Assembly (NCBI GenBank): GCA_036381215.1
Contig: DASVDF010000025.1
Span: 36,281-100,280 of the forward strand
Direction of reading: 5' to 3'
DNA from: IDS-8 sp036381215
GTDB lineage: Bacteria; Pseudomonadota; Gammaproteobacteria; Steroidobacterales; Woeseiaceae
Length of the DNA: 64,000 bases
Positions 44,538 to 51,705 of the stretch are shown here, one piece after another. The position numbers were made by a program, and so were the translations under genes. Under the pieces are notes generated by a model, which did not search any database, was not told the DNA's origin, and was given only the letters and a program-made list of their open reading frames with translations. Each line of letters begins with the position of its first letter. Position 1 is the first letter of the stretch.

Positions 44538-45056
44538 ATGCGCAAACTGCTTTTTGACAGCCTGCTCAAGGGGCCGCTCACCGAGCCGCCGCCGGCGCCC
44601 GATGAAGACGCGCTGGCGGAGCTCGCGGCGGCCGTCAAGCGCAAAGCGCGCCGGCGGCTCGGCCGCAGCCTCGCGATCCGCGCGGTCGACGCGGGCTCCT
44701 GTAACGGCTGCGAGCTCGAGCTGCACGCGCTGAACAACGCCTTCTACGATCTCGAGCGCTACGGGTTGCGCTTCGTCGCGTCGCCGCGCCACGCGGACGT
44801 GCTCGTCGTCACCGGCCCGGTAACGAAGAACATGCGCGAAGCGCTCGAGCGCACGTATGCCGCGACGCCAGACCCGAAATGGGTCGTCGCGGTCGGCAAC
44901 TGCGCCGCGAACGGCGGCGCCTTCGCCGGCAGCTACGCGGTGGTCGGCGGCGTGTCGAAGGTGGTGCCGGTCGATCTGCACATCCCCGGCTGCCCGCCCT
45001 CCCCGCGCCAGCTCCTCGCCGGCCTGCTCGCGCTGCTGGAGACGAGCGCGGGGTAG
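44538..45056 (+). CDS. HyfI/NuoB-like small subunit (Ehr complex)
   Basis: 172 residues. All four ligands of an N2-type [4Fe-4S] cluster are present: C55-x2-C58 (GSCNGCELEL), C122 (VGNCAANGG) and C152 (IPGCPPSP). The protein is shorter than HyfI (~250), lacking a C-terminal extension. The N-terminus has the LLFDSLLKGPLTEPPP segment found in HyfI/Ehr small subunits. The cluster suggests that electron transfer is retained even though the large subunit has no NiFe site. The stop TAG belongs to a REP. Confidence 0.9.
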   Translation: MRKLLFDSLLKGPLTEPPPAPDEDALAELAAAVKRKARRRLGRSLAIRAVDAGSCNGCELELHALNNAFYDLERYGLRFVASPRHADVLVVTGPVTKNMREALERTYAATPDPKWVVAVGNCAANGGAFAGSYAVVGGVSKVVPVDLHIPGCPPSPRQLLAGLLALLETSAG

Positions 45057-45076
45057 GAGCGCGCAGTGCGCGCGAC
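45053..45076 (+). repeat. REP element, copy n
   Basis: REP unit, plus orientation, intact GTAG. Its TAG (45054-45056) is the stop codon of the hyfI-like gene. Confidence 0.85.
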
Positions 45077-45085
45077 CGCGATCCC

Positions 45086-45109
45086 GTCGCGCGCGATGCG
45101 CGCTCCTGC
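45086..45109 (-). repeat. REP element, copy o
   Basis: REP unit, minus orientation, head GCAG; inverted partner of copy n, 10 bp away. It lies 28 bp before the DUF167 gene. Confidence 0.85.
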
Positions 45110-45136
45110 AGGGCATGAACGAACGTCGGGGCCGGG

Positions 45137-45367
45137 ATGAGAAAAATCACCGTCAAGGTCAAGCCCAACGCGAAGACGAGCGAGCTCGTGCGCGAGAGCG
45201 ACGGGAGCTGGCACGCGCGCCTCAAGGCGCCGCCCGCCGCAGGCAAGGCAAACGCCGAGCTCGTCGTGCTGGTGGCGGGCTACTTCGACGTCCCGAAATC
45301 GCGCGTACGGATCAAGAGCGGGCACGCCTCCCGCACCAAGCTCGTCGAAATCGACGACGGACACTGA
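45137..45367 (+). CDS. DUF167 (YggU-type) protein
   Basis: 76 residues. ITVKVKPNAKTSELV, then LKAPPAAGKANAELVVLVAG and IKSGHASRTKLVEI match the whole DUF167 domain, a small alpha/beta fold of unknown function usually 75-100 residues long. It begins 80 bp after the Ehr operon, behind a REP pair, so co-transcription is uncertain. Confidence 0.88.
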   Translation: MRKITVKVKPNAKTSELVRESDGSWHARLKAPPAAGKANAELVVLVAGYFDVPKSRVRIKSGHASRTKLVEIDDGH

Positions 45368-45525
45368 AGGGGCCCGGTCACCGCGCGAGTGCAGACCGTC
45401 GGCATACGCGTTGCCCGCGAGCTCATCCTGTCGCCGCGCCGCCTTTGCAGTGACCCGTTCGGCTGCGCTGGCGCGTGCGCGCTTGCGGCCGGGGCGCCTT
45501 GACCGGGACGTTCGGCGGGCGGATG

Positions 45526-45545
45526 ATTCGGTCGAGCGACCGAAT
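45526..45545. promoter_or_regulatory. Perfect 20-bp palindrome, likely TetR operator
   Basis: ATTCGGTCG-AG-CGACCGAAT, a perfect 9-2-9 inverted repeat ending 14 bp before the TetR-family start codon. Size and position fit an autoregulatory operator. Confidence 0.75.
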
Positions 45546-45559
45546 TGAAGGCCGACGCC

Positions 45560-46174
45560 ATGGCAGCCATCGCCGACCAGACCGTGCGCGGAGGGGAAGT
45601 CCGCGATGCGCTCCTCGATGCCACGCGCCAGTGCCTGCTCGAGACCGGCTACGCCCAGCTCTCCACGCGCCGCATCACCGAGCGCGCCGGCGTCGCGCTC
45701 TCGCAGCTCCATTATCATTTCGGCTCCAAGCACGGCCTCGTGCTCGCGCTCCTCGCCCGCGAGAACGCGCGGCTGCTCGAACGCCAGCGAGCGATGTACG
45801 AGGACACGCGCCCGCTCTGGAAGCAATGGGAGCAGGCTTGCGATTACCTCGAGGAGGACCTCGAATCCGGCTACGTGCGCGTGCTGCAGGAGATGGCGGC
45901 CGCGGGCTGGTCCAATGAAGAGATCGCCGCGGCGGTGCGGGACGACCTGCGCGGCTGGTTCCGCCTGCTGACGAGCGTCATCGAAAAACTGCTCGCGGAC
46001 TTCGGGCCGCTCGGCGGCTTTCGGGCGAAAGAGATCGCGACCCTCGTCGGGCTCGCGTTCCTGGGTGCCGAGTCCATGATCCTGCTCGGCATTGCCGAGA
46101 GCGAGATGCCCTGTCGCGCCGCGCTGCGGCGCGTCGGCGACCTCATCCGCGCGCTCGAGACCGCCGGGACCTGA
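45560..46174 (+). CDS. TetR/AcrR-family transcriptional regulator
   Basis: 204 residues. The N-terminal helix-turn-helix reads STRRITERAGVALSQLHYHF with the usual GSK turn after it. The C-terminal ligand domain is not assignable. ATG chosen with GAAGG 8 bases upstream; a TTG 15 bases earlier falls in the operator-like palindrome. The hydrolase-glycosyltransferase gene begins 2 bp after the stop, so this regulator very probably controls itself and that gene. Confidence 0.88.
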   Translation: MAAIADQTVRGGEVRDALLDATRQCLLETGYAQLSTRRITERAGVALSQLHYHFGSKHGLVLALLARENARLLERQRAMYEDTRPLWKQWEQACDYLEEDLESGYVRVLQEMAAAGWSNEEIAAAVRDDLRGWFRLLTSVIEKLLADFGPLGGFRAKEIATLVGLAFLGAESMILLGIAESEMPCRAALRRVGDLIRALETAGT

Positions 46175-46176
46175 GC

Positions 46177-48288
46177 ATGCGCGCCCGCCTCCCCGATCGT
46201 GAAGGTCACATCGAGGCGAACGGCGTGCGGATCGGTTACGAGGTGTTCGGCGCCGGCGCGCCCACGCTGCTCTTGCTGCCGACGTGGACGATCGTGCATG
46301 CGCGTTTCTGGAAAATGCAGGTGCCGTATCTTGCGCGGCACTATCGCATCGTCACCTTCGACGGGCCCGGCAACGGCCGGTCGGATCGTCCGATCGATCC
46401 GCGGGCCTACTCCGTGGCGTCGGTCGCCGCCGCCGCGCGCGAGGTCCTCGACGCGACGGACACTGAAAAAGCCGTGCTCGTGTCGCTGTCCCGCGGCTCG
46501 CAGTGGTCGCTCAAGCTCGCGGCCGATCACCCCGAACGCGTGCTGGGCCAGGTGTTCGTCGGGCCCGCGGTGCCGCTGCCGCCGATGACCGAGGAACGCC
46601 GCCAGTCGTTCGTGCGATTCCACGATGCGCCGCCGGAGCCCGCGCAGGGCTGGCAGAAATACAACGCGCAGTACTGGCGCGAGCATTACGAGGACTTCCT
46701 CGAGTTCTTCTTCAGCCAGTGTTTCACCGAGCCGCACTCGACCAAGCAGCGCGAAGACGCCTTCGGCTGGGCGATGGAGACGACGCCCGAAGTGCTGATC
46801 ACGGAGTCGCACGCGCCCGCCGTCGACGAGGCGACCTGCCGGGAATGGTGCCGCCGTGTGCGCGGTCCGGTGCTCGTCATTCACGGCACCGACGATGCCA
46901 TCATCCCCGCGGCGCGTGGCCAGGCCCTTGCGGAGGCCACCGGCGGTGAGCTCGTGCTGCTCGAAGGCGCCGGGCACATTCCGCTCTCGCGCGATCCCGT
47001 CAAGGTCAACCGGCTGATCGCAAGCTTCGTCGATCGCGTGGCGGGCCGTGCGGCCGTGCCGCCGCGCTGGACGCGCGGGCGCGTACGCGAGCGGCGCGTG
47101 CTGTATATTTCGTCGCCCATCGGTCTCGGCCACGTGCGGCGCGATCTCGCGACCGTGCAGGCGCTGCGGCGCCGGCATCCCGACGTCAAGGTGGACTGGC
47201 TGGCGCAGCACCCCGTGACGAAAGTGCTGGAGGCCTACGGCGAGCGCGTGCACCCGGCGAGCCGGCATCTGGCGAGCGAGTCCGCGCACCTCGAATCGGA
47301 AGCCGGCGAGCACGACCTGCACTGCTTCCAGGCGTGGCGGCGCATGGACGAGATTCTCGTCGCCGATTTCATGGTGTTCCACGACGTCGTGAGCGAGACG
47401 CCTTACGACCTCGTCGTGGGCGACGAAGCCTGGGACGTCGACTACTTCCTGCACGAGAACCCGGAGCTCAAGCGCTTCGCCTACGTCTGGTCGACGGATT
47501 TCGTCGGCTGGTTGCCCATGCCGGACGGCGGCGAGCGCGAGGCGTATCTCACGGCCGACTACAACGCGGAGATGATCGAGCACATTGCGCGCTACCCGCG
47601 CGTGCGGGACGCGGCGCTGTTCGTCGGCAACCCGGAGGACATCGTGGAGGACGATTTCGGACCCGGCCTGCCGTCGATCCGCGAGTGGACGGAGGAGCAT
47701 TACGCCTTCACCGGCTACATTACCGGTTTCGATCCGGCGGCGCTCGGCGAGCGCGAGCTGCTGCGTGCCGAGCTCGGTTACCGGCCGGACGAGAAAGTGT
47801 GCGTCGTCGCGGTCGGGGGCTCCGGTGTCGGCGACCATCTGCTGTCACGCGTCATCGAGGCGTTCCCGGCGGCGAAGGCGAAGGTGCCGGAGTTGCGCAT
47901 GATCGCCGTCGCCGGCCCGCGCATCGATCCGGCGCGCTTCCGGCGCCGCGACGGCCTCGACGTGCACGGCTACGTGCACGAGCTCTACCGGCATCTCGCC
48001 GCCTGCGATCTCGCGATCGTGCAGTCGGGGCTCACCACCTGCATGGAGCTCACCGCCTCGCGCACGCCGTTCATCTACATCCCGCTGCGCCATCATTTCG
48101 AGCAGAATTTCCACGTCCACCACCGGTTGCAGCACCACCGCGCCGGCCGCCGCATGACCTGGGACGAGGCAACGCCCGAGCGCCTCGCCGCCGCCATAGC
48201 CGCGCGCATCGGCGCGCCGGTCGATTACCGCCCGATAGAAACCGACGGCGCCGACCGCGCCGCCGCGATCATCGCAGAGCTCCTGTAG
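46177..48288 (+). CDS. Alpha/beta hydrolase fused to a GT-B glycosyltransferase
   Basis: 703 residues in one frame. Residues 1-295 form an alpha/beta hydrolase: oxyanion-region LLLLPTWTIVHARFW, VTFDGPGNGRSD, nucleophile elbow SLSRG (S105, first position Ser rather than Gly), Asp in VIHGTDDAII, and H267 in GAGHIPLSRDP. Residues 305-703 form a UGT/MurG-like glycosyltransferase: VLYISSPIGLGHVRRDLATV, VAVGGSGVGDHLL, and the donor-site segment ACDLAIVQSGLTTCMELTAS followed by PFIYIPLRHHFEQN. One chain may both deacylate and glycosylate a substrate. Controlled by the adjacent TetR gene. The stop TAG belongs to a REP. Confidence 0.85.
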   Translation: MRARLPDREGHIEANGVRIGYEVFGAGAPTLLLLPTWTIVHARFWKMQVPYLARHYRIVTFDGPGNGRSDRPIDPRAYSVASVAAAAREVLDATDTEKAVLVSLSRGSQWSLKLAADHPERVLGQVFVGPAVPLPPMTEERRQSFVRFHDAPPEPAQGWQKYNAQYWREHYEDFLEFFFSQCFTEPHSTKQREDAFGWAMETTPEVLITESHAPAVDEATCREWCRRVRGPVLVIHGTDDAIIPAARGQALAEATGGELVLLEGAGHIPLSRDPVKVNRLIASFVDRVAGRAAVPPRWTRGRVRERRVLYISSPIGLGHVRRDLATVQALRRRHPDVKVDWLAQHPVTKVLEAYGERVHPASRHLASESAHLESEAGEHDLHCFQAWRRMDEILVADFMVFHDVVSETPYDLVVGDEAWDVDYFLHENPELKRFAYVWSTDFVGWLPMPDGGEREAYLTADYNAEMIEHIARYPRVRDAALFVGNPEDIVEDDFGPGLPSIREWTEEHYAFTGYITGFDPAALGERELLRAELGYRPDEKVCVVAVGGSGVGDHLLSRVIEAFPAAKAKVPELRMIAVAGPRIDPARFRRRDGLDVHGYVHELYRHLAACDLAIVQSGLTTCMELTASRTPFIYIPLRHHFEQNFHVHHRLQHHRAGRRMTWDEATPERLAAAIAARIGAPVDYRPIETDGADRAAAIIAELL

Positions 48289-48308
48289 GAGCGCGCATCG
48301 CGCGCGAC
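48285..48308 (+). repeat. REP element, copy p
   Basis: REP unit, plus orientation, intact GTAG. Its TAG (48286-48288) is the stop codon of the hydrolase-glycosyltransferase gene. Confidence 0.87.
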
Positions 48309-48391
48309 CGATCGGCGGCAGGACCGTGAGCCTGGGCCGAATCAACGTTCGATCGGTGCCAGAGCCGTGGGCCGGGGCGAATCGATGTTCG

Positions 48392-48415
48392 ATCGCGCGC
48401 GGTGCGCGCTCCTAC
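48392..48415 (-). repeat. REP element, copy q
   Basis: REP unit, minus orientation, intact GTAG. Its TAG (48414-48412) is the stop of the convergent secreted-protein gene, so both genes of this pair end in a REP arm. Confidence 0.87.
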
Positions 48416-49533
48416 GGGCAGAACGTGGCGGATTGCGCGCAGAGTGCCTCGAGCAGCGCTTCCGGATCTTCGACCCCGCAGGCCGGATCGTTCAGCACCT
48501 CGAGGGATTCTCCGACGCACACCAGTTCCTCGCGCTCGCCGGTGACCACACCTTCTTCCAGCGCCACCGCCAGCACGAACCCCGTGCCCGGAAGGTAGTA
48601 CTTGAATTCGCGTGATTCGGGCTCGAGCGGCGAGAATTCGATTGTCTTCAGGCAGCGGGCCGGCACGCAGGAAAACGCCGGGTTGTCGCCGCCTTCTGCC
48701 TCGCCGGGTGCGGTCATCGTGTCGGCGTAGCGCACGATGTCCTCGGCTTCGCCCAACGCGTATTCCTGGCGGTGCGCGTCGCCGGCCGCCGGCACGGCGC
48801 GGATCAGCTCGCCGGCGCGCGCGAGATCCCGCCCGGCTTCGAACGAGCCTTCGAGATCGGTGAGCACCCCGTCCTCGAAATTGCGCGAGATCTCCCCGCA
48901 GTAATAGACGTTGCCGACGTCGTCCTGCGCCATCCAGTCGTCGGTGACCTCCACGGCCTCGTACTCGATCTCGCCCTCGTCCACTGCGGATTCGACGACG
49001 GCATCGAGCACCACGCGACACGCCGCGCCCTCGATCTCGCGCGTCTCGCCGGTGACGTGCACGACCACGGTCTCCTCGCCTTCCTCGCCCGCGCGCAGGA
49101 CGTAGGTGTGCCCCGCGGCGAGGGACAGGTAAGGGTTCGGGGGATAAACCGCCGGGACGGCGTCCGGATCGATGAATACGGTGTCCGGATCGAGCAGCGG
49201 ATCCGCGTAGCGTCTCTCGTCCAGAAGGTCGCAGGCGGAGCGGCGGGCGGCGTGGACGGCGCGGCAGGCTTCCGGAGCCTCCTTGCGCTCCTCGAGCGCC
49301 TCTTCGAAGCACTCCTCGCGCACCGCGTCCGCGGCGATGCTCCGGCAGCGGGCGCGGGTGGCGTAGAGCTCGTTTCGCGCTTCGGCCTTGCAGGCCGCCA
49401 GCATGTCGTGGGCGGAGCGCTCGCAGGCGGTTTCGGCCGCGGCGGTGGGCGCTTCGGCAAAACCGAGGGACAGTATCAGACCGATCGAGGCAGGGGCGGC
49501 GCAGGGCGCGAGCCCGACGGTGACTCGGGACAT
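48412..49533 (-). CDS. Secreted Cys-rich protein of unknown function
   Basis: 373 residues. An N-terminal signal peptide (about 1-34, ending TAAA before ETA) is followed by a Cys- and charge-rich helical region (CERSAHDMLAACKAEARNEL), then a beta-rich domain containing VTDDWMAQDDVGNVYYCGEI. A similar D-W-x-AQD-x-x-GNV-x-Y-x-GE pattern recurs in many exported proteins of unknown role. ATG has AGGAGAG 7 bases upstream. I do not recognise a characterised family. Confidence 0.75.
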   Translation of the reverse strand: MSRVTVGLAPCAAPASIGLILSLGFAEAPTAAAETACERSAHDMLAACKAEARNELYATRARCRSIAADAVREECFEEALEERKEAPEACRAVHAARRSACDLLDERRYADPLLDPDTVFIDPDAVPAVYPPNPYLSLAAGHTYVLRAGEEGEETVVVHVTGETREIEGAACRVVLDAVVESAVDEGEIEYEAVEVTDDWMAQDDVGNVYYCGEISRNFEDGVLTDLEGSFEAGRDLARAGELIRAVPAAGDAHRQEYALGEAEDIVRYADTMTAPGEAEGGDNPAFSCVPARCLKTIEFSPLEPESREFKYYLPGTGFVLAVALEEGVVTGEREELVCVGESLEVLNDPACGVEDPEALLEALCAQSATFCP

Positions 49534-49688
49534 GTTGGCTCTCCTGAAACCAGGCCCGAATGGTTGGACGCCCCCGCCGCGAAATTCCTTCGCCCGGCGT
49601 GAACACCGCGGCCGGTACGCCGCCCGGGCTCAGTTACGCTGGAGGATGGCCGCCGCATCCGGCGGTGAGCGGCTTGCAAGTCCGTAGC

Positions 49689-49712
49689 GCGCCTCCACGT
49701 CGATGGAGGCGC
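49689..49712. promoter_or_regulatory. Inverted repeat upstream of the OsmC gene
   Basis: Perfect 9-bp arms GCGCCTCCA / TGGAGGCGC with a 6-nt loop, 25 bp before the OsmC start codon. It could be an operator or a leader hairpin. Confidence 0.45.
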
Positions 49713-49737
49713 CAGTGCACCCTTCCAGGAGCCACCC

Positions 49738-50175
49738 ATGCAGGAGTTGCCTCATACCTACCGCGTCGGGGCCGCGTCGTCCCCCGAAGGCTTCGTCGCG
49801 CTGTCGAGCCCCGGGCTCTCGCGCTTCGAATCGGCCTCGCCGGCCGAATTCGGCGGCCCCGGCGACCACTGGTCGCCCGAGACGCTGCTCGTTGCCGCCA
49901 TTGCGGATTGTTTCGTGCTGAGCTTCAAGGCCGTGGCGCGGGCCTCGAAATTCGCGTGGACCTCGCTGTCGTGTGAAGTCGAAGGCGTGCTCGACCGCGA
50001 GGACCGGCGGATGCAGTTCATAAGCTACCGCGTGCACGCCGTGCTCGAGGTGCCCGCGGGAGCCGACGAAGCACGCGCCCGCAGGCTGCTCGAGAAAGCC
50101 GAGGAGAACTGCCTGATCACGAACTCGCTCAAGGCGCCGGTCGCGCTGGAAGCCGAGGTCCACCGTTCAGGCTGA
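49738..50175 (+). CDS. OsmC-family thiol peroxidase
   Basis: 145 residues. The two redox cysteines of OsmC/Ohr proteins are present: C58 (AAIADCFVLSF) and C125 (AEENCLITNSL), with GGPGDHWSPETLLVAA before the first. The family reduces organic hydroperoxides in the cytoplasm. ATG follows AGGAG at 8 bases. It stands alone between two minus-strand genes. Confidence 0.88.
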   Translation: MQELPHTYRVGAASSPEGFVALSSPGLSRFESASPAEFGGPGDHWSPETLLVAAIADCFVLSFKAVARASKFAWTSLSCEVEGVLDREDRRMQFISYRVHAVLEVPAGADEARARRLLEKAEENCLITNSLKAPVALEAEVHRSG

Positions 50176-50179
50176 TGCC

Positions 50180-50866
50180 TCAGCCCTTGCTGCCCAGCTT
50201 GCGGTCGACCTTCTCGAGCAGCGTCGAAATCTCGGTCTGACGGCCCGCGTCCGCGGTTTCCCGGCCGGCACGCGGCTCGGCGTGCTGCGCCCGGAGCAGC
50301 GCTTGCCGGGCTTGCGCGTATTCCTTCTGCTCGTACAGGAATTCGCCGTAGAAGTAATTCGGATCGATGCCGTCCGGATTGACCTCGAGCGCTTTCAGGA
50401 GGTACCTGCGCGCGAGATCGTCGTCGCCGAAGCCGATGATGCCGCCCGGCACTTTGTAGTAGAGAGCGCCGAGGCTGGTATACACCGATCCGTCGAGTGC
50501 CGTCGGGTCGATCGCCTCCGCGGCCTCGAGCGCATCCCGGGCTTCCTTGGCCAGCCCCATCGCCCCGAAAGGACCCTTCACGCCCGCGAAGCTGCTCGCG
50601 ACGATGCCCTGCCAGATGAGGGGCTCCGCGCGCTCGGGATTCCGGCTCGCGAGATCGCGCGCATCGTCGAGCAGGTTGTCGAACGCCCGTTTCTGCTCCT
50701 TGCCATGCTCGTGATAGTTCGCCTCTGCCCAGCGGTGCTGTATGTCCGCGAGCGCGGCCTCGAACGTCTCGCCGGCCAGGGACGGCGCGGCGGCGAGCAC
50801 CAGCAGCGCGCCGGCCATGGCGGCCGTCGTGCAGCCAAAAAAGGATCGTCGCGATACGGTCTTCAT
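50180..50866 (-). CDS. TatT-like (TRAP-associated) TPR periplasmic protein
   Basis: 228 residues. The N-terminus SRRSFFGCTTAAMAGALLVL looks like a Tat or Tat-like signal. The body is helical with LGALYYKVPGGIIGFGDDDL followed by ARRYLLKALEVNPDG, typical of the TRAP transporter TatT-component family, although no TRAP genes are adjacent. Start overlaps the SDR stop by ATGA; it is the last gene of the five-gene operon. Confidence 0.75.
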   Translation of the reverse strand: MKTVSRRSFFGCTTAAMAGALLVLAAAPSLAGETFEAALADIQHRWAEANYHEHGKEQKRAFDNLLDDARDLASRNPERAEPLIWQGIVASSFAGVKGPFGAMGLAKEARDALEAAEAIDPTALDGSVYTSLGALYYKVPGGIIGFGDDDLARRYLLKALEVNPDGIDPNYFYGEFLYEQKEYAQARQALLRAQHAEPRAGRETADAGRQTEISTLLEKVDRKLGSKG

Positions 50867-51705
50867 TGCTCTGCTCCTTGCGGAAGGACGAGGGGCGGCT
50901 CGCTCTCGTCCGGGTGGTGAATGACGAACTGCGCCTGCTTGCGCAAGGCGCGGTCGACGATGGCCGGCAACAGCGCATTCAGGCGCACGATGAGCTTTTC
51001 CGGCCAGCCGAAATACCGCTCCCCCGAAGCGCGCAGCACGGCGCGGGCGATCTTCTCCCCGACCCGTTCCGGCAGATCGGTAGCGACGCCGAAACGCTCG
51101 TTGAAACGCCGCAGCTCGCGGCCGTTCATCGGGGTGTCGGTGGCGCGCGGCGCCACGTATACGACCCGTACGGAGCTACCGGCGAGCTCGCGCCGCAGGC
51201 CCTCGGTAAAACCGCGCACCGCAAACTTGCTCGCGCTGTAAGCGACCTGGCCCGGAAGCGCCAGCGAGCCGAGGATCGAGCCCACGTTCACGATGACCGC
51301 TCCACGCCGCTGCTTCAGCAGCGGCAGGAACGACCGCGTGAGCAGCATGGTGGCCAGCACGTTGGTGACGATGACGCGCTCGATGTCGTCGTCGCCCTGG
51401 CGCGCGAACTCCCCGAAGGCGCCGGTCCCGGCGTTGTTGATGAGCACGCTCACGGGCCCGTGGGATGCCGCTTCCGCGATCACGCGACGCCGACCGTCCG
51501 GTGCGGTGAGGTCGGCCGCGACCGGGTGCGCGCGCCCCCCGGCCGCCCGGATCTCCTCGCACAGTTGCTCGAGGCGCGCGGCGTTTCGGCTGGTCACGAC
51601 GAGCGTCGCACCCCGCCGGGCCAATGCGAGCGCCACCGCGCGGCCGATGCCGCCCGACGCACCCGTGAGGAGCACGGACAGCTCGCCCACCTTCATGCCA
51701 CGCAT
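50863..51705 (-). CDS. SDR-family oxidoreductase
   Basis: 280 residues. Rossmann motif LLTGASGGIGRAVALALARR (Gly-rich loop at 15-21), NNAG, catalytic Ser in VGSILGSLAL and Y-x3-K in AYSASKFAVRG. Start has GGAGGAG 5 bases upstream and overlaps the previous gene by 13 bp. Within this operon it probably reduces a ketone or aldehyde made by the ligase/diiron enzyme pair; inferred from context only. Confidence 0.87.
   Translation of the reverse strand: MRGMKVGELSVLLTGASGGIGRAVALALARRGATLVVTSRNAARLEQLCEEIRAAGGRAHPVAADLTAPDGRRRVIAEAASHGPVSVLINNAGTGAFGEFARQGDDDIERVIVTNVLATMLLTRSFLPLLKQRRGAVIVNVGSILGSLALPGQVAYSASKFAVRGFTEGLRRELAGSSVRVVYVAPRATDTPMNGRELRRFNERFGVATDLPERVGEKIARAVLRASGERYFGWPEKLIVRLNALLPAIVDRALRKQAQFVIHHPDESEPPLVLPQGAEQ

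Noticed and set aside
43005..45056. Calling the operon a functional hydrogenase-4 or formate hydrogenlyase
   Set aside because: All four NiFe ligand cysteines are missing from the large subunit, and no formate dehydrogenase, ferredoxin subunit or hydrogenase maturation gene is present.
37868..45056. Calling the operon NADH dehydrogenase (Nuo/NDH-1)
   Set aside because: There are no NuoE/F/G, NuoA, NuoI, NuoJ or NuoK genes, and the order B-C-E-F-G-I with a HyfE subunit is of the hydrogenase-4/Ehr type.
45545..45559. TTG at 45545 as the TetR gene start
   Set aside because: It falls within the operator-like palindrome and lacks a ribosome site; the ATG at 45560 has GAAGG upstream.
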